From the NCBI GenBank assembly GCA_028291365.1, contig JAQGIE010000047.1, forward strand, positions 1 to 39,678: 39,678 nt of DNA, read 5' to 3'. Both the position numbers and the translations under genes were made by a program. The notes under the pieces were generated by a model, which was given only the letters and a program-made list of their open reading frames with translations, was not told the origin of the DNA and did not search any database. Shown in pieces: positions 25,376-34,463 of this stretch (positions are counted from its first letter, which is position 1; the number at the start of each line of letters is the position of its first letter). The stretch comes from Rhodospirillales bacterium. Lineage in GTDB: Bacteria > Pseudomonadota > Alphaproteobacteria > BOG-932 > Roseiterribacteraceae.

Positions 25376-27253
25376 TTAGAAGCGCAAGCCGAACCGTCCG
25401 CCGATCGCCCAGTCGCGGCCGTCACTCTTGCCGACGGTGGTCGAGCCGCCGACCGAGGCGATCAACGGTCCCACCTGCAGCAATTCGAGCGTCGCGCCGA
25501 CGCGCGCCCAGGTGTCGTCGTAGCGGCCAAGCATCGTATTGGTCGCGATGGTCGATTGCGACACGATGCGCGTCGTCAACAGCCGCGCGGTATCATCGAA
25601 ATCGTGTTCCAGAGTCGCGATCACCGTTCCGCGTAGCGCGGCACCGCCGAGCGACATGTCGGCTTGCGCGAAACCGCCCCCGTCGCCGCGCACGGCGGTG
25701 AGGTCTTTCTGCGGATCGACGATCTGCGCCAGGAACGGCAAGCCTGACTCGGTGTAGCCGTCGATGCGTCCATGCGAGTAGCGGATGCCGCCGATCGGAC
25801 CGACGCGAAACGAACCCAGCGGCATCGCATATTGCGCCGACAGGCCGAAGCCGGTCGTTGCGCCGTCGGTTTCACCGCGTGTTTCGAGTCCGGCAGCGCC
25901 GACCGGGCGCCGGATGTTGCGATACTCGTCGCGCGCATAGTCGACATAGGCGCTCGCCGCAAAACCACCCGCCGTGTAGGCGGCGTGGAAGGCACCGAGC
26001 ACCGAACGATAGTCGGCCTTGCCGCCGGCGAGCTCGAAATCTGCCGAGCCGCTCGACACGCCGATCGCAGCACCCACCGTCCAGCCCGGCGCAACCTGCC
26101 AATCGAGCGCGACGACGCCCGAGCCGGTGTCGTACTCGAATCCGCGCCGACCCTGCACGCCGTCGCGCGTGCCGTGCCCATAGGTGCCCGAGACGCGCAA
26201 CACCAGCGGACGGTCGCTTTGACCCAGCTGCGCCGTCGCGACATTGCCGGAAGCCGCGTCGAAACCGGCAACGGACACGATCTGCGCTTCGACCTGGCGG
26301 CGCGACACGTCGCCCAGCTCCTGCAACCCCGCGAACACGCCCGGCCCGCTCAAGACATGCGCCATCATGGCGCCGATCGTGGCGTGCACGTTGGCCGTCG
26401 GATGCACCGTGTCCCAGAACAGGAACTGGTTCTGCGTCGCGGCCGAACCGGTGACGCAGCTCGGCACGGTGACGCAGGCCTGCGTGACGTTGGTCAGGCC
26501 GTAGCGGGCCGGATTGGTGATCAGATCGTTGAACACGGCAGCGACATCGAACGGCACGATGCGCACCTGCGCCGCTTGCTGCGCCAGAATGCCGGCGAGC
26601 GCCGCGTTGAAATTCTGCGCGTAGAGCGAGGCCAGACCCTGCGCCGCCGGTCCGCCCGCGATGGCGCTCGGCGTGCGGCCGAGATCCGGCAGGTTGGGAA
26701 CGACAAACTGTGCCGCGCCGGTCGCGGTCAGACGGCCGATCGAATCGAGCGTGCTGGTGATGGCGCTGGTGATCGAGGCCTGCACCAGGGCCGGCACCTG
26801 TGCGGCGGGTGCGGCCTGCGCCTGGGCGAACGTGCGCAGCGCGTCGTTCGCGCCGCCGAACACGATGAACAGGTCGCGCGCATCGGCGCGCGGTCGCGTC
26901 GCGACATAGCGTTCGATCTGATCGGTGATGCCGGGCAGGTTCGGAACCGGCACCGGGCTGTTGCCGTTGCCGCGCCCGGCAAAGGCGCCGCCGACGGCAT
27001 TGTTGCCGACCGTGCTGAAGCCGAGCAGCGCCGGCAGATATTCGGCGTAGACCGGGCCGTTGGAAAAGCGGGACTGAAAATATGGCGCGGGCGGATAGGT
27101 GACGCCGCTCAGGCGCGGAATGTTGCCGTTGTCGCTGAGGCTGTCGCCGAACACGTAGAGGCCGCGATATTCGCTGCCGTCCGCGAACGCACTCGATGCA
27201 GATGCAAGCGTGGCGAGCGCCGCCAGCGCGGCGGCTTTACCTGTCCGAAGCAT
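25376..27253 (-). CDS. GDSL esterase/lipase autotransporter (EstA-like)
   Basis: This is a 625-residue protein. The signal peptide ends near SAFA-DG. An N-terminal GDSL hydrolase has LYVFGDSLSDNGN (catalytic Ser38), block II around GNNAVGGA, block III FGGANDA and Asp-His in FWDTVHPT. A C-terminal autotransporter beta-barrel runs from about residue 360 (VLRVSGTYGHGTRDG...) and ends in GGRFGLRF with a terminal Phe. Such enzymes display an esterase on the outer membrane. The ATG at 27253 has a strong GGGAGGA 5-6 nt upstream; 24 upstream codons are open but unlikely to be coding. Confidence 0.93.
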   Translation of the reverse strand: MLRTGKAAALAALATLASASSAFADGSEYRGLYVFGDSLSDNGNIPRLSGVTYPPAPYFQSRFSNGPVYAEYLPALLGFSTVGNNAVGGAFAGRGNGNSPVPVPNLPGITDQIERYVATRPRADARDLFIVFGGANDALRTFAQAQAAPAAQVPALVQASITSAITSTLDSIGRLTATGAAQFVVPNLPDLGRTPSAIAGGPAAQGLASLYAQNFNAALAGILAQQAAQVRIVPFDVAAVFNDLITNPARYGLTNVTQACVTVPSCVTGSAATQNQFLFWDTVHPTANVHATIGAMMAHVLSGPGVFAGLQELGDVSRRQVEAQIVSVAGFDAASGNVATAQLGQSDRPLVLRVSGTYGHGTRDGVQGRRGFEYDTGSGVVALDWQVAPGWTVGAAIGVSSGSADFELAGGKADYRSVLGAFHAAYTAGGFAASAYVDYARDEYRNIRRPVGAAGLETRGETDGATTGFGLSAQYAMPLGSFRVGPIGGIRYSHGRIDGYTESGLPFLAQIVDPQKDLTAVRGDGGGFAQADMSLGGAALRGTVIATLEHDFDDTARLLTTRIVSQSTIATNTMLGRYDDTWARVGATLELLQVGPLIASVGGSTTVGKSDGRDWAIGGRFGLRF

Positions 27254-27361
27254 GGCATTCCTCCCGCTCGGCACACTGACGGTGCCATTGCTGCGGATTG
27301 GAAGACGAGTTCGGTATTGGCGCAAGAGCTGCGATTTGCAGCCCAGTGCAACAGGCTGCTT

Positions 27362-27784
27362 TCAGAGCAGGCCGAGCTCGCGCAGCTCCTGCAGCATTTC
27401 CGTCGGCATGGGCGCTGTGTCGGAGGCGCCGAGATCGGGCGGGGCGTCGTTGCCGTCGAGATAGCGCCACCCTTGGAACGGACGGCGCGCCACCGGCTGC
27501 GTCGTTACAATTTTGGGCGCCAGGATGATCTTGCAGAACGGCACGCCGTCCTCGACGCCGGTGTCGAATCCCAACACGGCCTGACGGCAGCGAATAAGCC
27601 CGTCCATCACCCAATAGATCGAACCGCCGGCGATGATTTCGGCGTCCCGGCTCGGCTTGTGACGCGTCCGGTGAAAGGTCGCGTTCTTGCGCCCGTATTT
27701 GATGACGCGCTTCTTCTGCCAGCCGGCGAGCTGCTTGGGCTCGCTGACGCCGACGCAGAGTTTGATCAGGTGCAGCTGCGTCAC
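27362..27784 (-). CDS. DUF1489 family protein
   Basis: This is a 140-residue protein. LHLIKLCVGVSEPKQLAGWQKKR ... HRTRHKPSRDAEIIAGGSIYWVMDGLIRCRQAVLGFDTG ... ILAPKIVTTQPVARRPFQGWRYL matches DUF1489, which is conserved nearly exclusively in Alphaproteobacteria. No function is known. The GTG start at 27784 overlaps the stop of the upstream SDR (GTGA), so the two are co-translated. It is the last gene of that operon. Confidence 0.85.
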   Translation of the reverse strand: MTQLHLIKLCVGVSEPKQLAGWQKKRVIKYGRKNATFHRTRHKPSRDAEIIAGGSIYWVMDGLIRCRQAVLGFDTGVEDGVPFCKIILAPKIVTTQPVARRPFQGWRYLDGNDAPPDLGASDTAPMPTEMLQELRELGLL

Positions 27785-28452
27785 CAGGGCAGGCCCTCGC
27801 CGTCCCAGGCAACGAAGCGTCCGCTGTTGCCGAGAGTCGTTTCTTCGATCCGAAGGCGCAGGCCGCGCACCGAGCCTTCCGGATCCAACGGCGCGTCCTT
27901 GCCGCCCATCTCGGTATGGACCCAGCCCGGATGCAACAGCACGACCGCAACGCCGCGATCGGCGAATTCGTGCGCCAGGCATGTGCCCAGCATGTTCACC
28001 GCCGCTTTCGACGTGCGGTAGGCATAGAAGCCGCCGCTGCCGATCTTGGTCATCGAACCCATGCCGCTGGACATGATGGCGATCCTCGAGCCTTCGCGCA
28101 GGCACGGAAGCAGCGCGCGCGTCAGGTCAAAGGGACCAAGCAGGTTGACGCGCAACACGCGTTCGAACTCGTCGCGCGTCGTTTCCGTCAGCGACTTGCC
28201 CCAGCCTTCGAGCACGCCCGCATTGTGCAGCAGCAGGTCGAGCCTGGTGCCGTCCAGGCGCGCTGCCGCGGCCTTGATCGAGGCCGGATCGGCAACGTCG
28301 AGTGCGAAGGGTTCGACCTCGAGATCGTGAAGCGCGCTTGCCGTCTTCGGGTCGCGACAGCCGGCGATCACGCGCCAGCCTTCGGCCGCATATTGACGCG
28401 CGAACTCCAGTCCCAGGCCGCGATTTGCACCGGTAACGAGAATGGTTGGCAT
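27781..28452 (-). CDS. SDR family oxidoreductase (C-factor-like)
   Basis: This is a 223-residue short-chain dehydrogenase with TGANRGLGLEFARQYAAEGW (cofactor motif TGANRGLG, residues 7-14), HNAG, catalytic Ser in IMSSGMGS and YRTSKAAVNML (Tyr/Lys). LHPGWVHTEMGG follows. This resembles the C-factor/sniffer-like subgroup of small SDRs, whose substrates are mostly unknown. The ATG at 28452 follows a palindromic hairpin region after maeB. It is coupled to the DUF1489 gene. Confidence 0.92.
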   Translation of the reverse strand: MPTILVTGANRGLGLEFARQYAAEGWRVIAGCRDPKTASALHDLEVEPFALDVADPASIKAAAARLDGTRLDLLLHNAGVLEGWGKSLTETTRDEFERVLRVNLLGPFDLTRALLPCLREGSRIAIMSSGMGSMTKIGSGGFYAYRTSKAAVNMLGTCLAHEFADRGVAVVLLHPGWVHTEMGGKDAPLDPEGSVRGLRLRIEETTLGNSGRFVAWDGEGLPW

Positions 28453-28512
28453 GGCGCCGTTCTAGCAAACCATGCGCGCCCGAGTCCCGGTGCGCGTGGT
28501 CGCGGCGTGCCT

Positions 28513-28541
28513 GTCCGAGACGTTGCTTGAACGTCTCGGAC
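28513..28541. terminator. Perfect 12-bp hairpin between maeB and the SDR gene
   Basis: GTCCGAGACGTT (28513-28524) and AACGTCTCGGAC (28530-28541) are perfect arms around a 5-nt loop. It lies just after the maeB stop (minus strand). There is no T tract, so it may be a Rho-dependent end, an mRNA 3' stabiliser or a protein site. Confidence 0.5.
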
Positions 28542-28565
28542 AAGCAGGTCACGCAAACAAGATGC

Positions 28566-30854
28566 CTAGACCCCCAAGCGCCCCTCGTCCCGCACCTGGG
28601 CGTCGACGCCCGCGATGGCCGAGATGTTCACGATGCCGCGCACCGTGACCGACGGCGTCAGGATATGCACCGGCCGTTGGGCGCCGAGCAGGATCGGCCC
28701 GATCGACAGCCCCTCCGACAGCACCTTCAGCAGGTTGAACGAAATATTCGCTGCATCCAGCGTCGGCATCACCAGCAGGTTGGCGCAGCCGCGCAGCTTC
28801 GACTGCGGGAAGATGGCCTGGCGGATTTCTTCCGACACGGCGGCGTCGGCATGCATCTCGCCCTCGACTTCGAGGTCGGGATCGCGCGCCAGCACCTCGC
28901 CCAGCGCCTCGCGCATCTTGCGCGCGGGCGGGTCGTCATGCGTGCCGAAATTCGAGTGGCTCAGCATTGCGACCTTGGGCTCGAGCCCGAAGCGGCGCAC
29001 CTGCTCGGCCGCGAGCAAGGTCGCTTCCGCGATCTCGGCCGGGCTGGGGTCGTAGCTGACATAGGTGTCGACGATGAAGAACGTGCCCTTGTCGAGGATC
29101 AGCACGCTCATCGCCGCCGGCTTCTTCACGCCGCGCGCCAGGCCGATCACGTCGAGCACGTGTTTCAGATGGCGCTGATACTGGCCGATCGTGCCGCAGA
29201 CGAGCGCGTCGCACTCGCCTTTGCGCAGCAGCATCGAGCCGATCACCGTCGTGTTGGTGCGCATCAGCTGGCGCGCATGCGCCGGCGACACGCCGCGGCG
29301 GGCCATGAATTCGTGATAGCTCTTCCAGTAATCCGGATAGCGCGGATCGGATTCGGGATCGACCAGATCGAAATGATCGCCGCGCCGGATTCGCAGGCCG
29401 AGCTTTTCGATGCGGCGGTCGACCACCTCGCTACGACCGACCAGCAGCGGCCGCGCGAGATTCTCGTCGACCACGACCTGCACCGCCCGCAGCACGCGCT
29501 CTTCCTCGCCCTCGGCGTAGCAGACGCGTTTCGGCGCCGCCTTGGCGCGCGAGAACATCGGCCGCATGACGAGGCCGGAGCGGAAGACGAACTGCTCGAG
29601 CTGCTCGCGATACGCGTCGAAATCGGCGATCGGCCGCGTCGCCACGCCCGAATCCATCGCCGCCTTGGCGACGGCTGGCGCGAGTTGCGTGATCAGGCGC
29701 GGGTCGAACGGTTTCGGAATCAGATAGTCGGGACCGAACGACGCGGTCTCGCCGCCATAGGCGGTCGCGACCACGTCGGAGGCTTCGACCAGAGCGAGGT
29801 CGGCCAGCGCGTGCACGCAGGCAATCTTCATCGCTTCGTTGATCGCAGTCGCGCCGACATCGAGCGCGCCGCGGAACACGAACGGGAAACAGAGGACGTT
29901 GTTGACCTGGTTGGGATAGTCCGAGCGGCCGGTGGCCATGATCGCGTCGGGGCGCACTTCGCGCACCAGCTCCGGCATGATTTCGGGCGTCGGGTTGGCC
30001 AGCGCCAGGATCAGCGGCTGCTTGCCCATGTTCTTGATCATCTCGGGCTTGAGCACGCCCGCGGCAGACAACCCCAGGAACATGTCGGCGCCGTCGAGCA
30101 CCTCGGCGAGCACGCGGGCCGAGGTCTTCTTGGCGTAGCGATCCTTGCGCGGATCCATGTGCTCGTTGCGGCCTTCATAGACCACGCCGGCGATGTCGGT
30201 GACGGTGATGTTCTCGACCGGCACGCCCATGTCGACGAGCAGATCCATGCAGGCGATGGCGGCGGCGCCGGCGCCCGACGACACCAGCTTGAACTCGTTC
30301 AGCTTGCGGCCGGTGATTCGCAGCCAGTTGGTGACCGCGGCCGCGACGATGATGGCGGTGCCGTGCTGGTCATCGTGGAAGACCGGGATTTTCATCCGGG
30401 CGCGAAGCTTCGCTTCGACGATGAAGCATTCGGGCGCCTTGATGTCTTCGAGATTGATGCCGCCGAAGCTCGGCTCCAGCGCCGCGATCACTTCGACCAG
30501 CCGGTCGGGATCATTCTCGGCGATCTCGATGTCGATCGCATCGAGGCCGGAGAATTTCTTGAACAGGACGGCTTTGCCTTCCATCACCGGCTTGGCGGCG
30601 AGCGGCCCGATATTGCCGAGACCGAGCACCGCAGTGCCATTGGTGATGACGGCGACTAGATTGCCGCGCGCCGTCATTCGGCTGGCTTCGGCCGGGTCGG
30701 CCACGATCGCTTCGCACGCGGCGGCGACGCCGGGCGAATAAGCCAGAGCCAAGTCGCGCTGAGTCATCAGCGGCTTGGTTGGAACGATCGCAATTTTCCC
30801 GTACGGGAGCTGCGTGTGATAGGCGAGGGCGCTGTCGAATAGGCTTTCGGACAT
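28566..30854 (-). CDS. maeB: NADP-dependent malic enzyme (MaeB-type, with phosphotransacetylase-like C-terminus)
   Basis: This is a 762-residue cytoplasmic enzyme that oxidatively decarboxylates malate to pyruvate. The N-terminal malic domain has [31 protein letters not shown] and [17 protein letters not shown]. The Rossmann domain has [20 protein letters not shown]. The C-terminal ~330 residues (from about 430: [37 protein letters not shown]) are a phosphate-acetyltransferase-like regulatory domain. The length equals that of E. coli MaeB (~759). It links the TCA cycle to pyruvate/acetyl-CoA and NADPH supply. It is the first gene of a minus-strand run that includes the SDR and DUF1489. Confidence 0.96.
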   Translation of the reverse strand: MSESLFDSALAYHTQLPYGKIAIVPTKPLMTQRDLALAYSPGVAAACEAIVADPAEASRMTARGNLVAVITNGTAVLGLGNIGPLAAKPVMEGKAVLFKKFSGLDAIDIEIAENDPDRLVEVIAALEPSFGGINLEDIKAPECFIVEAKLRARMKIPVFHDDQHGTAIIVAAAVTNWLRITGRKLNEFKLVSSGAGAAAIACMDLLVDMGVPVENITVTDIAGVVYEGRNEHMDPRKDRYAKKTSARVLAEVLDGADMFLGLSAAGVLKPEMIKNMGKQPLILALANPTPEIMPELVREVRPDAIMATGRSDYPNQVNNVLCFPFVFRGALDVGATAINEAMKIACVHALADLALVEASDVVATAYGGETASFGPDYLIPKPFDPRLITQLAPAVAKAAMDSGVATRPIADFDAYREQLEQFVFRSGLVMRPMFSRAKAAPKRVCYAEGEEERVLRAVQVVVDENLARPLLVGRSEVVDRRIEKLGLRIRRGDHFDLVDPESDPRYPDYWKSYHEFMARRGVSPAHARQLMRTNTTVIGSMLLRKGECDALVCGTIGQYQRHLKHVLDVIGLARGVKKPAAMSVLILDKGTFFIVDTYVSYDPSPAEIAEATLLAAEQVRRFGLEPKVAMLSHSNFGTHDDPPARKMREALGEVLARDPDLEVEGEMHADAAVSEEIRQAIFPQSKLRGCANLLVMPTLDAANISFNLLKVLSEGLSIGPILLGAQRPVHILTPSVTVRGIVNISAIAGVDAQVRDEGRLGV

Positions 30855-30924
30855 ACGCCCGACCTTAGGACGGCCCGGGTTCGCTATGAAAGGGAGCGTC
30901 GAGGAAAACGCTCAGGAACAATGA

Positions 30925-31011
30925 TGGTGCGGTCGAGAAGACTCGAACTTCCACGGGGGTTAGCCCACAGCGACCTCAACGCTGCGCGTCTACCAATTCC
31001 GCCACGACCGC
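30925..31011 (-). tRNA. tRNA-Leu (anticodon GAG)
   Basis: Read on the minus strand, an acceptor stem GCGGTCG/CGACCGC with discriminator A and an encoded CCA frames a class II tRNA of 87 nt. The D-arm contains GGCGGAATTGGTAGACGC. The anticodon stem CAGCG/CGCTG encloses loop TTGAGGT, giving anticodon GAG (reads CUC/CUU). A long variable arm (GGGCTAACCCC) and a T-arm with TTCGAGT follow. The gene is complete. It lies 70 bp upstream of maeB on the same strand. Confidence 0.95.
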
Positions 31012-31072
31012 ACGAGGTGGCGGGATATAGCGGATCGATCCCGCAGGCACAACCGGAGAACGGCCAGACCCA

Positions 31073-31744
31073 ATGATGCCGCCCTTGCCGCCCTTACAAT
31101 GGCGAATCGCGCCCGGCCTGACCGAGTACGAGGCCGCCGTGGCGCAGATGGAGGCACGGGTCGAGGCGATCCGTCGCGGCCAGGACTCCGAGCTGGTCTG
31201 GCTGCTCGAACACCCGCCGCTCTACACGGCCGGCACCAGCGCCCGGGTCAGCGACCTGCTGCAGCCACGTTTTCCGGTCCATGCCAGCGGGCGCGGCGGG
31301 CAATACACCTATCATGGGCCCGGCCAGCGGGTCGGCTACGTGATGCTCGACCTCAAAGGCCGCGATCGCGCCGATTTGCGCCGCTACGTCCACGACCTCG
31401 AAGAATGGGTGATTCGCGCGCTGGCGCGCTTCAACCTGACCGCAGTCCGTCGCGAAGGCCGAGTCGGGCTGTGGGTCGAGCTGGAAAAACACGGCGGCCT
31501 GCCCGGCACCGAGGCCAAGATCGGCGCCATCGGCGTGCGCGTGCGCCGTTGGGTCGCCTATCACGGGGTCGCTATCAATCTCGATCCCGAGCTGTCGCAT
31601 TTCGCCGGCATCGTGCCGTGCGGCATTCGCGACCACGGCGTCACCTCGTTGGTGGCGCTGGGCTATCCGGTGACGATGGCCGATCTGGACGTGGCGCTGC
31701 GGCAATCCTGGACGGAAGTCTTCGGCGACGAGATGTTCGGCTAG
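31073..31744 (+). CDS. lipB: Lipoyl(octanoyl) transferase LipB
   Basis: This 223-residue enzyme moves octanoyl from acyl carrier protein to lipoyl domains of 2-oxoacid dehydrogenases and GcvH. It has [31 protein letters not shown], the catalytic Lys in [24 protein letters not shown], and the catalytic Cys in [15 protein letters not shown]. The start is ATG 31073, or the adjacent ATG at 31076; the ribosome site is weak (GGAG ~12 nt upstream). It is divergent from the tRNA and is followed by the inverted-repeat element. Confidence 0.96.
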   Translation: MMPPLPPLQWRIAPGLTEYEAAVAQMEARVEAIRRGQDSELVWLLEHPPLYTAGTSARVSDLLQPRFPVHASGRGGQYTYHGPGQRVGYVMLDLKGRDRADLRRYVHDLEEWVIRALARFNLTAVRREGRVGLWVELEKHGGLPGTEAKIGAIGVRVRRWVAYHGVAINLDPELSHFAGIVPCGIRDHGVTSLVALGYPVTMADLDVALRQSWTEVFGDEMFG

Positions 31745-31749
31745 AGCCA

Positions 31750-31849
31750 GAAGTATACTGCCGATAACCGCCCGGCCATTTGCAGAAATTTTCGCCTGAA
31801 AGCTTGCTGACAATCTCCCAATCTCGCATTGAAGTCGGCAGTATACTTC
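31750..31849. repeat. 100-bp element bounded by a perfect 15-bp inverted repeat
   Basis: GAAGTATACTGCCGA (31750-31764) and TCGGCAGTATACTTC (31835-31849) are exact reverse complements, 70 bp apart. Each arm itself contains the palindrome AGTATACT. The element starts 6 bp after the lipB stop and ends 26 bp before the start of the next gene. Its interior is AT-richer than the flanks. It may be a MITE-like remnant, a pair of operator sites, or a long RNA hairpin. Confidence 0.7.
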
Positions 31850-31874
31850 CGATGTCGGTGTGCGGGAGATGGCG

Positions 31875-32378
31875 ATGGGCGAGTCGGATCCGGTCCTCAG
31901 CAAGGCCAAGGCTTGGCGTGAGGCGTATGGCGAGCATATGCGCTGGAGCCGGGAACAGGCGCGGCTCGAGACCGAGCTGGTACGGCGGGTCGGGTTTCCG
32001 GGAATCGATATCGAAGTTCCCGGCAAGCCGACGCCCGCTTTCGTGCAGGACCTCCCGACCTTGCACTTGCTGCTGGGCAAAGGACCCGCCGCCAAGGCGG
32101 CCGAACACCAACTGCGCATCGCCTTGCGTGCATGGGAGGCGGAAGCGAAGCGATCAGGCTTTGTCGATGCCAAGGAGCGCGAAAAGGAAACCGGCCTCGT
32201 CGCCGAGCGTCTTGCGAAGGACGCGCTGACGACCGAGGCGGCCACGCTCGAAGGCGCGATCGCGAAGCTCGACATTCTGCTGCAAGTCGAAGCGCCCGGA
32301 CCCGAGGTGAGCGAAGATCCGTGGCCGTCGCTGCGCCTGCTCGTCAGTGATCTGCGGCGCCTCGCGGCGGGGAAATGA
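31875..32378 (+). CDS. Hypothetical protein, helical
   Basis: This 167-residue cytoplasmic protein starts MGESDPVLSKAKAWREAYGEHMRWSREQARLETELVRRVGFP. The middle contains a short IEVPGKPTPAFVQDLPTLHLLLG. The rest is charged amphipathic helix (LRAWEAEAKRSGFVDAKEREKETGLVAERLAKDALTTEAATLEGAI). It looks coiled-coil; I recognise no family. I prefer ATG 31875 because GGGAG lies 6 nt before it; ATG 31869 is the alternative. Its promoter region is the inverted-repeat element at 31750-31849, so it may be controlled there. Confidence 0.75.
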   Translation: MGESDPVLSKAKAWREAYGEHMRWSREQARLETELVRRVGFPGIDIEVPGKPTPAFVQDLPTLHLLLGKGPAAKAAEHQLRIALRAWEAEAKRSGFVDAKEREKETGLVAERLAKDALTTEAATLEGAIAKLDILLQVEAPGPEVSEDPWPSLRLLVSDLRRLAAGK

Positions 32379-32407
32379 CTGCGCGAAACGCGCCAAATCA
32401 AAAAGCT

Positions 32408-32445
32408 GGAAAGCATCATCCGATGTTCGATCGGATCATGCTTCC
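32408..32445 (-). terminator. Imperfect 16-bp hairpin between convergent genes
   Basis: Arms around GTTCG (32408-32424 and 32430-32445) pair over about 16 bp with one bulge and one mismatch. On the minus strand CTTTTTGATTT follows, so it should end the GNAT transcript. On the plus strand there is no T tract. Confidence 0.65.
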
Positions 32446-32447
32446 GT

Positions 32448-32900
32448 CTAGAGTGGCAGCTTCATGCCTTGGTGCGACGGCACGAAACCGAGCCGCTCGT
32501 AAAAGCGGATTGCGCCTTCGCGTCTTTTGTCGCTGGTCAGTTGCAGCATGACGGCGCCCCGCGCGCGGCCACGCTCGATCGCGTGACGGACCATCTGTTC
32601 ACCGACCCGCTGGCCGCGCATCGAAGCGGCGACGCGCACCGATTCGAGCAGCGCGCGCGTGGCACCCCGGCGCGACAGATTGTGCAGGATGGTGAGATGG
32701 CAGCAGCCGACCACCGCGCCGTCTCTGGTCGCGACGATCAGCTCGTGCATCGGATTCGATTCGATCGCGTCGAACGCGGCGCGATAGGGCGCGAGATCAC
32801 TCGGATCTTCGCGCGTGGCGCCAAGCTCGTCATCGACCAGCAAGGCGACGATGGCGACGAGGTCGTCACGCGCCGCGGGGCGGAAACCGAGCCCGCTCAA
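32448..32900 (-). CDS. GNAT family N-acetyltransferase
   Basis: This is a 150-residue acetyltransferase. The N-terminus is LGFRPAARDDLVAIVALLVDD, and the acetyl-CoA loop is RVAASMRGQRVGEQMVRHAIERG (the R/Q-x-x-G-x-G/A pattern). The C-terminus LTSDKRREGAIRFYERLGFVPSHQGMKL is typical of GNAT proteins of the YhbS/ElaA kind. The substrate is unknown. The only start near the conserved N-terminus is a TTG at 32900 overlapping the stop of the amidohydrolase gene (TTGA). Confidence 0.9.
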   Translation of the reverse strand: MSGLGFRPAARDDLVAIVALLVDDELGATREDPSDLAPYRAAFDAIESNPMHELIVATRDGAVVGCCHLTILHNLSRRGATRALLESVRVAASMRGQRVGEQMVRHAIERGRARGAVMLQLTSDKRREGAIRFYERLGFVPSHQGMKLPL

Positions 32901-33760
32901 TCCGCCGCCGCCGCGAGCAGCTGGTCGCGCGTCCAGGCGGTGATGAGGTGCATCAGCCGGTCGAGATCGGCGGCGAGGCGATCGTAGCCGGCACTGCGTT
33001 CGAGCGTGCGCTCGTCCATGTAAAGCCGGCGATTGATTTCGAGCTGCAGCGCATGAAACCCGTCCCGCGGACGGCCCCAGCGGCGGACCAGCTCGACGCC
33101 TTTATAGGGATCGTTGACGCGCACGCTGTAGCCCATCTCGGTCAGCGCCAGGCGCAGCAACTCGCGAAAGGACGGATCGCAACTGGTTCCGTCACGATCG
33201 CCGAGCACGAAGTCGGGCCGTTCCCAGGTGGCGCCGACGGGACTCGCCGACGGCATCGAATGGCAATCGACGAACCACACCGCGCCGAAGCGGCGCGCGC
33301 GATCTTCGATCACACGCTCGAGCGCGGCGTGATAGGGCCGCCAGAAATCGGCGAGGCGGCGCTCGACCTCCGACGCGCCGAGCCGGCGCTTGTACAGCGG
33401 CTGGCCCGGCTTCGCGACGCGGCGGATCAGGCCCATCCCGACCCGCGACTTTTCACTGGGCTTCAGTCGGCCTGCAAAGGCCGGTTCAACCAGCAACGGA
33501 TCGAGGTCGTCCTCGGCCCGGTTGGCGTCGACATACGAGCGCGGGAAAGATGCGGCGAGCAGCGCCGCCCCGTGCGCGGGGGCGGAGCCGAACAGCGCAT
33601 CGACATGCGCGTCCTCGGCCGAGCGCAGCGTCTCGAGCGGAACGTCGGGGAGAAAATCGGCGGGATAGTCATTGCCGCTATGCGGGCTGTCGAACACGAC
33701 CGGCGCCGGGTCGTTATCCGAATCGGTCAGCACGAGCACGCCAGGCAGGACGAAACGCAT
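32897..33760 (-). CDS. N-formylglutamate amidohydrolase family protein
   Basis: This 287-residue hydrolase has VVFDSPHSGNDYP near the N-terminus, where the His is metal-binding. It continues with DAHVDALFG, SYVDANRAEDDLDP, FVDCHSMPS and the late LQLEINRRLYMDE. All are signatures of the N-formylglutamate amidohydrolase family, the last step of a histidine degradation route. No other hut genes are nearby, so a role in another deformylation or amide hydrolysis is possible. It is coupled by TTGA to the downstream acetyltransferase gene. Confidence 0.9.
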   Translation of the reverse strand: MRFVLPGVLVLTDSDNDPAPVVFDSPHSGNDYPADFLPDVPLETLRSAEDAHVDALFGSAPAHGAALLAASFPRSYVDANRAEDDLDPLLVEPAFAGRLKPSEKSRVGMGLIRRVAKPGQPLYKRRLGASEVERRLADFWRPYHAALERVIEDRARRFGAVWFVDCHSMPSASPVGATWERPDFVLGDRDGTSCDPSFRELLRLALTEMGYSVRVNDPYKGVELVRRWGRPRDGFHALQLEINRRLYMDERTLERSAGYDRLAADLDRLMHLITAWTRDQLLAAAAD

Positions 33761-33918
33761 GACTTTGGGGATAGAAGAACCGCCGCCCGTTGACTAGACC
33801 GGTGCCGACCAAATCGGCGTCGGTCCGGTCGCTCATATGGTCGCGTTCTCTGGCGGGCACCCTTTCGCCGGAAAACGCGTCCAGCTTGGCCGACGCCGCA
33901 GATCCAGAAAGGAAGATG

Positions 33919-34389
33919 ATGTCTGCTTCGCCCGAAGACACCCTGTATCTCGACCTTGAGACCGGCCGCGTCACCATCGCGCTGCGCCCGGACCTCGCCC
34001 CCGGCCATGTCGCGCGTATCAAGGAACTTGCCCGCGACGGTTTTTACGACGGTGTCGTGTTCCATCGCGTCATCGAAGGCTTCATGGCGCAGACCGGCGA
34101 TCCGACCGGCACCGGCACGGGCGGTTCGGGCAAGAAGCTCAAAGCCGAGTTCAACGCCGCCCCGCACAAGCGCGGCACCTGCTCGATGGCGCGTGCCGCC
34201 AGCCCCGATTCGGCCGACAGCCAGTTCTTCATCTGCTTCAAGGACTCGCGCTTTCTCGACCGGCAATACACGGTGTGGGGCGAAGTCACCGACGGGATGG
34301 AGCTGGTCGACCAGATCAAGCGCGGCGAGCCGGTCGAAAATCCCGACAAGATCGTCCGCATGCGCGTCGCCACTGACGTCGAAGCCTGA
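33919..34389 (+). CDS. Peptidyl-prolyl cis-trans isomerase, cyclophilin type
   Basis: This 156-residue cytoplasmic cyclophilin has TGRVTIALRPDLAPGHVARIKELARDGFYDGVVFHRVIEGFMAQTGDPTGTGTGGSG (catalytic Arg in FHRV and Gln in MAQTGDP). FNAAPHKRGTCSMARAASPDSADSQFFI and WGEVTDGMELVDQI complete the fold. It has no signal peptide. ATG 33919 is preferred over ATG 33916 because AGGA at 33910-33913 is then 5 nt away. Confidence 0.95.
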   Translation: MSASPEDTLYLDLETGRVTIALRPDLAPGHVARIKELARDGFYDGVVFHRVIEGFMAQTGDPTGTGTGGSGKKLKAEFNAAPHKRGTCSMARAASPDSADSQFFICFKDSRFLDRQYTVWGEVTDGMELVDQIKRGEPVENPDKIVRMRVATDVEA

Positions 34390-34463
34390 TCCAGCCGCCT
34401 GCAACGCGCCCGACTGCGCCCTGCCCGCCTCGTGCAGGCCGCGGTCGAGGCCGCGCAGCTCTT

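Noticed and set aside
28446-30659. 737-codon plus-strand frame opposite maeB
   Set aside because: It is antisense to a clear malic enzyme; the product is His/Arg/Asp-rich without motifs. A codon-phase shadow.
32897-33760. Histidine utilisation (hut) locus
   Set aside because: The amidohydrolase family fits HutG-like chemistry, but no hutH, hutU, hutI or hutF gene is nearby, so a hut operon cannot be claimed.
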